DNA of 64,000 nucleotides from Epiperipatus broadwayi (Eukaryota; Onychophora; Udeonychophora; Euonychophora; Peripatidae): contig JAQFVV010012499.1 in the NCBI GenBank assembly GCA_028023455.1, positions 2,488,584 to 2,552,583 on the forward strand, read 5' to 3'. The first letter of the stretch is position 1, and each line of letters begins with the position of its first letter. Below the pieces are notes generated by a model. That model ran no database searches, was not told where the DNA came from, and saw nothing but the letters and a program-made list of their open reading frames with translations. Of the stretch, positions 21,611-34,790 are shown piece after piece. The translations under genes were made by a program, and so were the position numbers.

Positions 21611-24035
21611 ATAATATATATAATAAGAAATGGTGATGATTAAATTAAATGATCTGGTTATATACAATAATAAAATGGCATTTATAATAATAATCATAAA
21701 ACTGTTTATTAATTTTCTTTACTTTTTATAAAAAGTATGCAGTTTTATATCCTAATGTAAAATATATTATTTCATTTATAGCAGTATAACAGTTTTAAAC
21801 GCTTTATCTTCCAGACTGTAATAATTGTCTACATTAATGCAGCTTTGTTCTTAAATAAGTAATAATTGTCTTCATTTGATTTAATTTCATTTGATTAAAC
21901 ATAATTTTGTAAGCGGGGAATCCATTTTTAAACCCTAAAAATAATTAAATTTAATTATTATAAATTAACTAATCTCTGCGTTATTAAAATTTAATATAAA
22001 ATACTTGTAGATATTTATATATTGATCTGTATTCTTCACTTTATCCACAAATAACGGTACAAAATACATCAAAACTTTCAAACTTGTTTAAGTCAGATGA
22101 CATTTAAGATTTGGATTTTCTATGTATTAGCAGTCATCAAGATTTAAGCAGTTAATTCTTCTTCTGTTATTATAATATGCATCTTGAAATAATACTGAAA
22201 TAGAAGAACATTTTTGAGTTAACTACACAGACATTGCTTTCTTCAAAGCTTAGATTATGTAACAAGAAAAAATTCCCATCAAATAATTACTTTGGATTCT
22301 AACATAGATCAAATTTATTGCTAGAATAAATTTTAAAACAATAAAGAACTATTATAAATAGAAATATAACTGATCTCAGTTTAATTATTCAACTAATATA
22401 TGTACAATTCTATCATTGTTTAAAATTCTAGCTAAAATATTAGTACTTTATAATCTTTAATTATAAGTATCTTTTATTATTTTGTCAAATATTTAGCTAA
22501 ATTAGCTTATAATTTGTTGAGAGGTATCTGTATCAAAATATTGTTTCCATTACTGGATAATAAATCTCAGAATTTGCAAATGTCTAGAATAATCTTGAGT
22601 AATTTTTTTGGGGGGAAGCAGGTTGAATGAGGTATTTATTATCGTTCAGTATCATAATGTCAAGACTGCAATACTTAAAAAATTTGACAAGCATTGTATT
22701 TTTTTAAAAGTATACAACTTTGATATAAAAAATATATAAATTACAAATTTTAGATACTTGATGTTGGATATCTTTTATATGATCTTCAATCTCTATTGAT
22801 ATGCAAGATGTTTAATAAATTGCAAATGATTGTTGAGATGCTTATTCATTGATACTGATATTGTGTTTGACTTTACAGCTCTCATTTGAGAAAAAAGTTG
22901 TGTTCACTTGTAAGTATTTCAAACATGATAGCATATTTTCTAATAAAGTATCCCTTTTTCAGTGTGTGTTCATTACTCTGAGAGTTAATTATTTCCAATT
23001 GCAATTTCTTTTGTACTATTATTTTCAATATGAATATTAGGTGCTTTTCAAAAATGTTACAATTATTTTTTTTAGCTTTAAAGTCATTAAATCTAAATTT
23101 CGGCTCTTTTTCAAGTGATTTTACTCATCAACAGATCTAATGCATTGAAATTGTTCAAAATGAGAAAATAAAAAGCTTTATCATCTTTAAGCTGATTTTT
23201 CTATACTAGAAGTATCATTTCAAAAGTTTTAATGTGAACATACAGTTCATGAAATACATATAAATTGATAAACTTTTCTTAAATGAATTGTAATTAAATG
23301 CTAAATTGATATTTCTGGAGCATCTAAACACACTTGGTCACATCTTTAAACCCATATTATCCAGAGTTGTGTGCATCAAATGAGATGACTCCGAACACAA
23401 AATAAAGAAAGCATGGTACATCACCAATAACTCAAACTGCATAAATAAATAAAAATCCTACTTCACCCTCTCTATAAAGTGGGCTATCTAATTCATTCTG
23501 AATACATTTACATAAATTTACATCCTGTTTATATCCATCACTATCCTCTCCACCACTCATTTCTATGAATATGAGATCAGAACCAAGATACTGAAAGTGC
23601 TTAGCTCAAGTTTTAAGATACATCTACACTAAAACTTTTCTTATGAAGCATTTCTAGTACTTAAAATTTTCATTAAATAATTGGTTTTATTTCTATAATT
23701 TTAAATTTAGATTATTTAAGAGTGATAATGTCTACAAGAATGCAATATTACTAATTCACTTCTTTTATTCATCACAGGGACAATTTTAACTTTTACCAAA
23801 AAATTTCATACTTCTATGAGACCATAAAAATGATGAATCACTTCTTTGCTTGATCAAAAAAGCATGACCAATTTGATGAAAAACAATGAAACATAACAAA
23901 CTTTTTATACATCTTTAAAAACAGCAAGCCACATGCAAAGCCATAAAGAGTTATATGCAGTTCAGAGCCACAGATTTCCCATAACTAACCTAGAATAACA
24001 CAAAACGTAATTCTATCAAAATTAGTGTTTAGATT
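21611..24035. other. AT-rich non-coding stretch
   Basis: No gene, RNA or element recognised. Confidence 0.55.
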
Positions 24036-24057
24036 GTGGTCAATTCTTCTAAAGATA

Positions 24058-24124
24058 TTCTGATAATAATTCTTAATATATATATATATATATATATATT
24101 AAGAATTATTATCAGGAAGGAAAT

Positions 24125-24167
<43 letters not shown>

Positions 24168-24180
24168 TATAATTTCCTTC
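24058..24180. repeat. Two adjacent perfect hairpins with (AT)n loops
   Basis: CTGATAATAATTCTTAA at about 24060 and its reverse complement ending near 24116 flank an (AT)n run. Immediately after, GAAGGAAATTATA and TATAATTTCCTTC flank a second (AT)n run. Both dyads centre on the microsatellite, so the two structures are either cruciform-forming repeats or MITEs whose centres expanded as (AT)n. A chance open frame reads through this region and has no biological meaning. Confidence 0.75.
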
Positions 24181-24326
24181 TTTGTAAAATAAGTTGCATG
24201 TGGTCAATTTTTCTATCAGTTACTATTATCTAACTAAATAAATACCATTTTGTTAACTTCACATGATTTCTTCATTTTCTGCACTTTAAAACTTTATCTT
24301 TCTTATTGCATTGCCAAATCCATAGA

Positions 24327-24452
24327 ATATTAAATCATCTATGCTTTGTAATACTGTTTTACAATGCTTTTATTCCAACCCCCTATGTGATAGTTTCGAT
24401 TGGAATAACAGCATTGTAAAACAGTAATAAAGAGCATAGGCGATTTAATATT
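24327..24452. mobile_element. 126-bp palindromic MITE-like element
   Basis: Arms of about 52 bp (24327-24378 and 24400-24452) are near-perfect reverse complements; the landmark is ACTGTTTTACAATGCT against its complement GCATTGTAAAACAGT. A 21-bp loop separates them. The high identity suggests a recent or actively maintained palindrome. No target-site duplication could be assigned. Confidence 0.6.
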
Positions 24453-25242
24453 ATATTTGAAATTAAGTTATAAATACTTCATAAACTTGATTACACTGAT
24501 ATTAATGTGATATGATCCTATGCACAGTCTAGTAATGAGTATGTGTACGATGTTTTGTAAATATTCATGCCTGTGCATGTTTGATTTCCTATTACAATAT
24601 TATTTCTATAAAATAAAAATACAACTCATGATCATACGCATAAAGAGTGGCCACAGGTTATTAACTTATATTTAAAGATATTAGCCCATTACTTCATAAA
24701 ATGATTATTACTTTCACTGAAATTTCTTTAAATTCCAAAAAGTATAATAAATTATATTTCATGTGAAAATATATATGTGTATATATATATATTAAAACAT
24801 AATATTTACATCAAATTTTTATTACGGAAACTTCTTAAATTCAAATTTTGTAAATATCATATAAAAAATAATGACAATCCAAGTTTACACATTTCCTATT
24901 ACAAAATTCTCAGAACTATATTAAAAGAACATTCTTTAATTTTATTTGATGAACTTTCACAATTTTTAGATAAAATAAATCTACTTCATCATTTAAAGTA
25001 ATCAAAATCAGTATAAGTTAAATTATAAATATCAATGATCACAAGAGTTCTAATCTCTCTTTGAGATTCATTAATAAAGATTTACAATAAAAATAGTTTA
25101 CCTCCAATATGCCTCTAATAAGCATTTTAAACAATTATTCATTGAGAAATAAAACATATAGAAGAAATGAAAATAATATTTTTTAATATTTTATTCGAGA
25201 TTATACTAATTAAAACTTACAAAAATAATAAGATTAGTTATA
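24453..25242. other. AT-rich non-coding stretch
   Basis: Nothing recognised; it ends at the target-site duplication of the next SINE. Confidence 0.55.
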
Positions 25243-25257
25243 AAGTTATACTATCTT

Positions 25258-25366
25258 TTTTTTTTTTTAAGTGTCATAGCATCGGCCGGGACGCGAACCC
25301 GCAACCCAGGCAACTGCCTGCTAGTGCAAGGCAGTCGCACTGACCTCTCGACCACCAATGCAAGAC
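25258..25366 (-). mobile_element. tRNA-derived SINE, copy S2, with 15-bp target-site duplication
   Basis: A perfect AAGTTATACTATCTT duplication flanks it at 25243-25257 and 25367-25381. Sense strand is minus: TGTCTTGCATTGGTGGTCGAGAGGTCAGTGC-type head with A box, a CTGCCT/AGGCAG hairpin, GCGGGTTCGCGTCCCGG B box, GATGCTATGACACTT and an A tail (T(11) at 25258-25268). The head folds like a class II tRNA. The intact duplication marks a relatively recent LINE-type retrotransposition. It differs from S1 and S3 in the middle hairpin, so two subfamilies are present. Confidence 0.92.
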
Positions 25367-25381
25367 AAGTTATACTATCTT

Positions 25382-26894
25382 CACTTAGTAAAAATACCAA
25401 AATTATAATTTTTCCCTCAAAGCAAAATAAACTATTCACCTGAATAAGATGGTAATGTGTATATACCTGTGGAAGGATGTTACCCATAAATGTGTTTAAC
25501 TGCTAAATATCTTATATTCCCATGGAATATCTGCAGTTCTATAGTTGACCAAATAAAATTTTAAACAACCAAAAAATTAATGATATATACATATTTGATA
25601 AAAATAATAATTATAATTATAATCAGATTGTATTTGTGGTCAAATTTTCTACTTTTTTAAAATCTAATTATTAATTTACATTTGAAAAGATAATATCAAA
25701 AACATTGCATGATATATGAAACCTCTCATCCCCCTCTCCACTCATCTCACCATTTCTTATAAGAATTCTTGTAATTTGTAGTAATGTAAAATCTATAATG
25801 TAGCTCTAATATGGAAATGCTAGAATATTAATAAATTATGTAAATGGACTGAAGCAATAATGAAATAATACCAGTTCTGATCAAATGACATTGCTTGACC
25901 CCTATACTTTGTATTCTAGTTTTTTATTTGCAGAAAAAACATAACACACTAATCCAAAAAAAAAAAAAATTGAAAATATTTCAAATTTTGTTGAAAGAAC
26001 AGGTATATTTAGGCTTAATTTAAAATATAAATTAATTTGTAATTCTTAACAAAAAAAAGTATGATTATCTTTAGTTACGATTATTCTGGTCTGTGAGTAG
26101 AGTAAAAGTATTAGACTCAGATCCAAGTCCAATTCTCAGCAGTGTAACATACATAAAAAAAAATAACTCTGCTCCGATTAAATGAATGAAATTATTAAAT
26201 TATCATCTCTTCTAACTAAACATCAATATTTCTGTAAACTATTTATCTTATAGTGTACTTTTCTTGGGTAAGGTAAATAGTAATGTTAAGCAATAAATTT
26301 CCTTAAAACTATGTTTTATTAAACTGATTAAAGAATAAGATTATCAGTAATATTAAGCAATGGAAAAAATGTTTTAGTTGTTTGAAGTATTTATTTTGTT
26401 CACTTATTACTTATAATATCTATTTTTATATATAAAGCAAATATTAACTAAAAAATAGCTTTTTTTTTATTAGATATACATCTATAATTTTGGTTAGTTT
26501 AATATACTTTAAAAAAAAAAAATATTATCTGGAAAAAGAAATATGACTGACAGAGTCAACTCAATTCTGTCTAAGATTCAGACATCTCATAAAATTTCTC
26601 ATCACTTTAATAAAAAAAAAAGTCGAGCATTATATTTATAAAGTAAATCTCTTGTGCATTTAAAAAATGAAAAGGACTATCAACTTGTACTATCTTAGTA
26701 ATAAAACATATACGAAAAAAGAGCGTGCTTTCAAATACTTTAACAATTTTTAAAATTAAGTAAATTTAATGCTTTTACATAATTTGACTTATATTCATTT
26801 TTAAATAGCAAATTAGTTTGAGTTGAAATCAAGAAGAGCAGAAAAAATATCTAAATTAAATAAAAATTTGAATCAAACAAATTTTTAAAACAAC
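25382..26894. other. AT-rich non-coding; possible old SINE at 26085-26160
   Basis: Around 26085-26160, a tRNA-like GTGAGTAGAGTAAAAG, ATTAGACTCAGATC and a B-box-like AGTCCAATTCTCAG are followed by ACATACAT and A(10), the order of a SINE with a poly-A tail, but no duplication is visible. The rest is featureless. Confidence 0.35.
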
Positions 26895-26896
26895 AG

Positions 26897-26943
<47 letters not shown>

Positions 26944-26946
26944 TTT
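26897..26946. repeat. (GTT)n microsatellite
   Basis: About 15 GTT units followed by a short T run and G(7). Confidence 0.95.
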
Positions 26947-29900
26947 GGGGGGGCTTTATAATAAATATTAATAAATTTAATAATTACATATCCTGAAATC
27001 ATATTTAGCAAATTAAAAATCTTATTCATATTTGCAAATCAGTTTAATGATTTAACTTTTCTAATTTTTCAATATTTTCACGCTGAGAATTATTTTATTA
27101 TCACATTACACATCACTCTTTTAAAAAAAATTAAGATTTTCTTAAGAGAATAATTCCAAAATAAGTTATCTATTCTATTATTTATATTACACTGTTCTTG
27201 ATGTTTGTTTCAATATTCAAAGCCTTCCAAAATTCTCCACTTATTTTTCTAATATATTATCAATGTATTTTAAGACAGTATTGTGATTTGTCTTTTTTTT
27301 TTCACGTCATAAAAATAGCAATTAAAAAGTTTTTCACTACATATTTTCAGTATTTCTAAGATTCACTAAAGCACCACAAAAACAATGTAACTGGCATTTA
27401 AAAATAAAAATAAAGGCAAATAAGAAAAGTTAAGATGTGATAATATGTTGAACTATTTCTATAATCTATCACTGAATGTTAAATGTATAAAAAAATTAAA
27501 CTTTATTTAAAATTTTCTATACATTTAACATTTAACATGTTAATAATTACTAACCTGTGTTGTCTATTTGTGTGTTATTACTAACAAGTGTTTGTATTTG
27601 AGAAGTTTAAAAAAAATTTAAAATTTTCTATACATTTAATGATAAATGATGTGAATAGTACAACATATTATTGTATCTAATATGCCACCATCATAAAACT
27701 TTAGGCAAAGAAAAAAGTCTAATACAAAAAAATCATAGAAAGGCAAAAATGTATAACATGATTAATTTAATTAAAACAAAATGAACTTGATTACAATTTA
27801 ATTACAATTAATTAAAGAAATTAATTGAATAAACATATTAAAAAAATAAAATTAACAAACTTAAACTCAGTTTAAGATTTTGCCAATCACTAAGTTAAAT
27901 TCAAAGAAAATGAAGTTAGAACATTATATGATCAAGCAATCCAAAGAAAATGAATCAAATTAAAGATGGTCAGAAATTTTAAGCTTAATTTTAAATTGCA
28001 AACTGTGGGGTGTTTTTAGGGCAAATGAAAGAACACTACAAAAAAAGGAAATTATATACATTTTTGGTCCATAATTTTCAAATTATATAAATTACCTAAT
28101 AATAAATTTACCTTTTAAATAATGCAAGCATTATATTTTAAATTATCCAATATTTTGAATTAATCAATTTTAAGTCAAATAAGATTTTGTATGTATATTA
28201 ACTTCATGGCAACAATATACTGCAGCCAAGAGATAATGTTTGAATTTTCAAAGTGGAAATTTATCTTTGTTGATATTCTTTTAACATAATTTAATCCAGT
28301 ATATTCAACTATGTATAAAAAAAATATTACGATGGCATAAATGGAAAATGTTTATCTTTTTTTTTACTTTGTGTGCTAAATATTTTTATAGGGCAAATTA
28401 TTAAATTTTGTGTACTTCTGCAAATTAGTTGGGAGTCAATTTTTTTCATTTATCAACTTTCTAAACATTTTGAATATTTTATCAAATCATTTCCTTGTAG
28501 ACATTCAATATTTCTATTTAAAAATGTTCATTTATCACATTGCATGTACAAATACTGAAAGGGTAAAAAAAAACAATGTGAATTCTAACATATTCAATAA
28601 TATATTTGGATAACATGTCATTCAAAAATGTAAATATATAACATTCTATCTTTTTTCTTCTTCCAATGAAATCCTAAGACAGCTGTAAAAAATTCAAATG
28701 AAAACTAATTATAAATCTCATAGGAGACTAGCAAAAAATTCTGGATAAGTTAGTGGACAAAAGAGATGAAATTCTTTCTGCACAATTACTGAAAAATCAG
28801 TGTTTAAATCTAGTCAAATCTTTAAGGTTTCATAATCATCAATTTTAACAATGATAAACAGACTAAAGATAGGAGAATAAAATCTGCTAGTATCAATTTT
28901 TACCACTAAACAATATGTCCTAAGAGATGATTACTATAAAACCTTACAGGCAATAACAATAAATTAAATTACGTCAGAAGTCGTTATATGTTTGAACCCT
29001 CCAAAATCTGTAAAACCAATTTAATATAAATTTGACAAGTAGAACATATTTGATTGTTATTACCCATACTTCTAAAATAAGTTACATGATGTAAAGGTTT
29101 TGGTATAGTGGTGTTCAAAACTGGATAATTAATGATTGGAAACATTTCATGTGATCAGATAAATCATTATTTGTATTTCCCTAGCCATATTTTAATCAAT
29201 GAAAAAAAATCCTATCAGCAAGAATACCTTCTCATAACTATGAAACATCATAAAACTGTAGTGATTGATCAGCCATATCATGGTATTCTTTTAACTAATC
29301 ATTGGCCTACTGGAACATATTACATATATAGAACACCTTTAAAAAATTAAGTTAATCCCATGAAGAAAACACTGTTTCCATATAACAAAGTCTTTCCTAA
29401 ATATAACAATGCATTCAATACAGACTTAAAGTAAACTACTTTCTAATGAACATGAAAATACAACTGCAATCAAGTGATTAAAATATTACTAAGTTATGTG
29501 ATCATTCTTGAGTAACAAGTTAGAGATCAATATGTTGCATTAAGATCACTTAAAAACATGAAGCTTTCTTCTATGAAAGTTGGTTAATCCCTTCACAGGG
29601 ATAAATGGATAACAACATTATTGCAGCCACCATTGCAAATAATGTGCATTGATATTTTGAACAAATGCCACCACAATGAATTCCTCAGTAAAATACCATA
29701 TTAAAAAAGTATACTATAAAACTATCAATGTGAACTTATGTGGTTTTATGGATGATAGCTGCATCAGGATTGCAGAGGTGTGAGTCTTAGGCTCTCAAAA
29801 TAAAAAAAAACCCTTCATTTGCAATACACAAGGAAAATTATTTCAACTTAGTGTAGCATATTAGAATCAAAAATGAAAATCATCAACAAATTAATTTTTC

Positions 29901-30680
29901 AGTACAATGATAAGGTCAATGTACTTCAAAAAACTCATCACTCTAATAATAAATATCTTTTTTTAATTTCTATATTTATTTTGATTAATTATAGAATGCA
30001 TTCTCAACATGATATGGCTACTTTGGTTTCAAATTATAATTATAAATAAACAACTTTTATTGAAAATCATTCTAACAATATTAAAATTCTCATTTGGATA
30101 ATTTTTATTTACACAATATTTACAAATCTTCAATACAAATTGGCTCTACTCTCCACTTCTAGATTTTCCTATACCTTTCTACCTATAAAACATTTTAATT
30201 GATGTAGTAGTCTTTAGAGTTATGTAAATAAGGGTCAAGCAGATTGTCAATAAGTAGCATGGGAGGAATTAAACAACATGCACTTACATGATGCTATGTA
30301 AGGAGTAACATTCCATTAAGGACAGACAGAAAACAAACACAATTTCTGTTTCATGTTTTGTTTTGACAAAAAATTGTTTACCATTACTTTATGAACTAAT
30401 GATATTAGAACAGTTTCTCCATAACTAACATAGACCAAGTATAACCATTATTTGAATATGGATGCCTATAATTGAAAATTATCCTCTTTCAAGATAAAAT
30501 TTACAAAAAAAGCTAACTAGAATCAATATAGTGGAGATCTTTAGTAATATATTTAAAAGGTCTCTCTGATTCAATCTTGCTATGATAGATGTAACAAACT
30601 ATTAATAACAACTACTAAAGAATTAATCCATTGTGCATATCATTAGCAATTGTTTCCATGTTGGAATGAAACTAGAAGTG
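26947..30680. other. AT-rich non-coding stretch
   Basis: No confident element. Between about 29100 and 30700 base composition is slightly less AT-rich and may include the unrecognisable 5' part of the Jockey-like LINE that follows, but I could not identify an endonuclease domain. Confidence 0.45.
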
Positions 30681-31235
30681 ATTTTTGTAGTCAATTTATG
30701 TCTACCTAAAATCTAAAAATCCCTGCCAAACTTATAAAGTTACTGAATGATGCCAGAAAAGAAAAGTGGAGATAAAATATGAAAAAGCAACACTTTACAA
30801 GATCAAACCATAAGACTGTGATATTTTTATGAAAACTTGGTAGATTTAAAAATTATTTCTAAAAGAGACACTAATGACACAGTTAATCAAATTACTAGTC
30901 TTGTATCCCAGTCTTATAAACCCAAGATTGGTAGAATGAGAAAAAGCATCATTGCAATAAAACTGCAAATATCTCTTTCAATATGTTCTTATAACAGTCA
31001 TCAGATAAAAGGTGCTGGTAAATTTGAACTTGATTCACTTAAATCAAGATGAGTCCCAAAAGCAGAACATACCTTCAAAGTATCAAAAAAATGTGGAACA
31101 TAAAGCCAAAGTGTGGTGAGCAAAATTATTCAGTAACATGATACATACAAAAAGAACTCCTAAAATTTGGCATACAAGCAAAAAAATGACAGTCTTACAG
31201 CTAAATAAAGCCAGACTGGTCAAAAAAATTATTAC

Positions 31236-31325
31236 TCAGTCAAGTGATGGTGCCTTGTGGTTAGCATAGTTGCCTTCCAAGCAGTTGGCCTGGATTCACT
31301 TCCTGGTCAACACTTTGACATATAA
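31236..31325 (+). mobile_element. tRNA-like SINE, copy S4, nested in the Jockey-like LINE
   Basis: Flanked by a perfect 14-bp AAAAAAATTATTAC duplication (31222-31235 and 31326-31339). The body has TGGTTAGCATAGTTGCC (A box), CCTTCCAAGCAGTTGG (anticodon-arm-like) and GGATTCACTTCCTGG (B box), then TTTGACATA and an A run merging with the duplication. The 3' TGACATA tail resembles the other SINEs, but the tRNA head differs, so it may be a separate family sharing a 3' end. Confidence 0.75.
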
Positions 31326-32119
31326 AAAAAAATTATTACCCAAAATCATTATTATGTGTTTTTACACACTTTTAGGAAGAATCACATTAAACAAAAATTT
31401 TTCCAATAGTTATCAGTCAGCTTCCTATAGAAAAAGGTGATTTTAAGCCAGAAAAAAACTGATGTGAACAGGATTTATCTTTAACATCTCAATAAATTAA
31501 AAACTGGTAGTATTTTTTGCTATCTAATCTCACCTTACAATTCTGTTTGAAAACATGGTTTTCTTCTAAAAGTTTCTAAAATTCTTAAAAGCTGATAAAC
31601 CAAATGCTCTTCAATAAAAACTACAAATGTCATTAAATAAACATCATGGTAGATATAGAATTTGACAGAATAAACTACCCTAGAGTTCAGTTTTCTTACC
31701 TATTTTATTTTGTATATTTGTCAATGATTTTCCAGATAACCTATGAAGAAAATTAATCTATGCTAATTATATTTATATGACTTCTCATAAAGATATGAAA
31801 AAATTGGCAATGCTTTTCAAACATAAGAGTTTATTTGTAACCCAATGTAGACAACATATTCAATTCGTTCTATTTCTAACACAATGAAGCCAACATATTC
31901 ATTTTTTATTTAAACAATAGGCAATCATTTTGTAATGTGAATATAACTTTTTTTACAAAAGTAGTTTGACTTATAATTCTACCATATACTACTTAGGAGT
32001 GATCTTAGATTGCAGCCTAACTTATTTTCTTTAATTAATTACCAGAAACAACATCCTTGAAAAACTGGCTGGAACTATTTTGGGATGGGATGCAAATACT
32101 TTACAGACAACTTATTCAA

Positions 32120-32156
32120 CATATATATATATATATATATGTATGAATATATATAT

Positions 32157-32214
<58 letters not shown>
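32120..32214. repeat. (AT)n microsatellite inside LINE remnant
   Basis: About 90 bp of nearly pure AT dinucleotides, interrupted once near 32140-32160, interrupt the Jockey-like reading frame right after TLQTTYST. Confidence 0.95.
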
Positions 32215-32216
<2 letters not shown>

Positions 32217-32520
32217 TGCTGGTAAATTTTTATCCCAGTTTAGAGAAAAAGTTTTTGCATTAAATTTTTAGATATTTAGTTAATTATTACTATGAGAAAT
32301 ATTACTGTCATGCTTAAGTCTACTCTTTTGCAGTAATTTCCTGTTCTTTCACATATTTCTCCATTCAGATATCAGAAGAGAAATTGTCTAAAAGAAAATG
32401 TAAATAAAAGTGTAAAGCAGATCAGTTGTTGCTAATATTTGATACAAATCAATATCCTCCTTTATGGACGATCAATTAAAAATGTAGATTCAAAAAATTA
32501 TATGGCATAAAAAGTAGTAT

Positions 32521-34611
32521 TCTTATGAGATTCCAAATAAATTTCTTTTTTCATATTCAAAAATAAAGCTAGTTCAAGATTTTCTTAAATGCAACTGGGA
32601 TCTCATGAACAGTTTCAGCACAACTTATAGTTGGTATGCTCAAGTGCTTCATAATTGGAATTAATCAACCACTGATATTTGCAAATGTGAGCAGATGCAA
32701 ACTAAGAACTGCACAGTTGAAGACTGTTGAGTTTATTGCAGTAATACAAAAAAGGTCTTAATAAACCATTAATTAATCTATCTCCTGTTTGGAATCCTTG
32801 CATATTCTTTTATAATATCTTAATCAATAAATTAAGGCATTTAAATCTGTAAGTTAAATAAATAAAATACATCTTTTTATACAAAAGTTCATGGAAATGA
32901 TGGTCTTATATCAAGTTAAGTATAAAACTATCATCAATTTTTTTCAAAATATATTATAAACCTTCTGCATACAAAGTTCTTTCTTTTTATCTTATAAATA
33001 AGTATCTTTATCAGTCCATTTCAAAATATAATTGTCCACATGGTTTGATCACCTTCAATATAAAGAGTTTTTGTTTATTTTTATATTAACTTGCAAATAA
33101 TTATCATAATATCTACACTGTATAACTCAAAATAATTCCTCTTAATAATAAATTAATAAATTAGATAATAAAAAGTGAACTCTTTTAGTCCTGCACCATA
33201 ATGAGAAATTTCATAATTATTTTTTTAATATCAGTAATAGATATGATACATCAAAGTGAAGTGTTAATATATTTTGCATCATTTAATTTCTATTAAGTTA
33301 AAACTGTAATTTTTCTTTATATACCATAAATAGTTCAAATTTTCGAAAGAACATAATGGGTTTTACAAAGATATTCGAAAGGTAGTATTAATCAAACAAA
33401 CCATTATATATGTACAAACTTCAATAGACTTCATAACTACCCTAATATTTTGTAATACAATAAAATATTTCTTACTAATAACTAAAAACATTGGTAAATA
33501 ATATTCAAACTTTTACTTAACATTATAAAATATACTGCTAGGCTAAAATTTTAAAAAATGAGAATGTGATGCAGTCGCATATAAAAATCTGGATGATATT
33601 AAATAGGGTATACAAATTATCAAAATTAATTCACCATTATTATTGTCATTAGATGCTATCAATTAAACATTTATTCCTGTTGAATATATAAATATACAAA
33701 TAGCTTTATGCTTATAAATAAAATTTTTAGCATAGAATATATGAAGTAATTTATTATTGCTTTTCTTTATACAGCTTCAAATGATAAATTTCTAATTATG
33801 ATAATTATGATCGACTTTTACCAATACAATCCTATAAGCCAAGTTTCCAATAAAAAACTATCAATAAGATATTACCATTATTATGTATATATTTCATATA
33901 ATAATGACAACGCAACATCATTTATTAGCTTATGCACCATATTACATGTTTCATTTCCCTGACTGCTATCCACAGAAAAAATAGCCTATTATCCTATTAA
34001 CAAACAGATCTATTTTAGAAATACATGATCACAGACTTATATAGAAATGATCACCTCATTAATCAAACCCAACCAATTCTTACTAAAATATAAAAGCAGA
34101 TAGATGAGTTTGATAACACTGGTTTAAGAGAAACAAAAAAAATCATCACAAAAAATTCATATAATTAGGAAAAATATAATAAAATTATTAGAAGTGGACT
34201 TAAACCTGCTGTAAATGTGTAGCACTGATGACATTGTATTAACAATATCAAAAGATAATTTAAACATATAGTGAAAAGAATAATATTATATATGAAGGAC
34301 AATAAAACCATGTTTTAAGCACTTACATATCCATAGATTTAGTTCTGTTATTCTAATAGGTCTTAACAGATTTAATCTGTTATTATAATATGTCATTTAT
34401 AATAGACACTACAAATATTCTCAAAACTTAATAATGCATAGTGGATTTGCTGTACCTCTCTGAAGAATATTCATGCAACTTGTTTATTAATAGCAGCATC
34501 TTTATATTTATCTATTAAAATTAACATCCTAACTGCATCTATAAAAAATTCAAATACATTTTTGTCCAATATGATTTCTGTATCTATCTAGCATCAATTA
34601 TAAAAATATAT
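32521..34611. other. AT-rich non-coding stretch
   Basis: Nothing recognised. Confidence 0.5.
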
Positions 34612-34790
34612 AAATTTTAAGAACATCCTCTTGAATAATACATAATGTAGATACAAAATCAAATAAAGACCTTTTTAATAGTACTTACTACTTTATACCT
34701 TGTAGTGTCAGTTTTTTTTGCACATCTTGATGTTACACAAGATGCTGTTTGTTATAACATGATTCTATCTCATTGATAATATACTAATTT
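34612..34790 (+). repeat. Diverged dispersed repeat, copy 1
   Basis: Matches 35935-36110 in the same orientation; best blocks are TTTGCACATCTTGA, CACAAGATGCTG and ATAACATGATTCTATC. There is no coding capacity. Identity looks moderate with several indels. Confidence 0.6.

Larger units (their letters stand above)
30690..32520 (+). pseudogene. Jockey-like LINE, decayed reverse transcriptase region
   Basis: Pieces in the right order and several frames match the Jockey/CR1-type RT. Near 30745 LLNDARKEKWR precedes the RT. At about 31500 KTG-x5-F-x2-YLISPYNSVW corresponds to the motif A region (FVDLSAAYDTVW), with the catalytic Asp lost. Near 31980 YYLGVILDCSLTY and [23 protein letters not shown] match the conserved YLGV-LDRTLTY and KLAG-WGA-A-TLRT region; near 32370 SDIRRE follows. 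Stops, shifts, a SINE at 31236 and an (AT)n insertion at 32120 break it. It is among the oldest elements here, as others inserted into it. Confidence 0.6.

Noticed and set aside
24036-24233. 65-codon open frame with Ile/Tyr repeats
   Set aside because: Produced by (AT)n arrays within two hairpins; similar frames at 32080, 49479 and 63574 have the same origin.
29132-30680. Endonuclease domain of the Jockey-like LINE
   Set aside because: Short frames exist, but I could not recognise any endonuclease motif.
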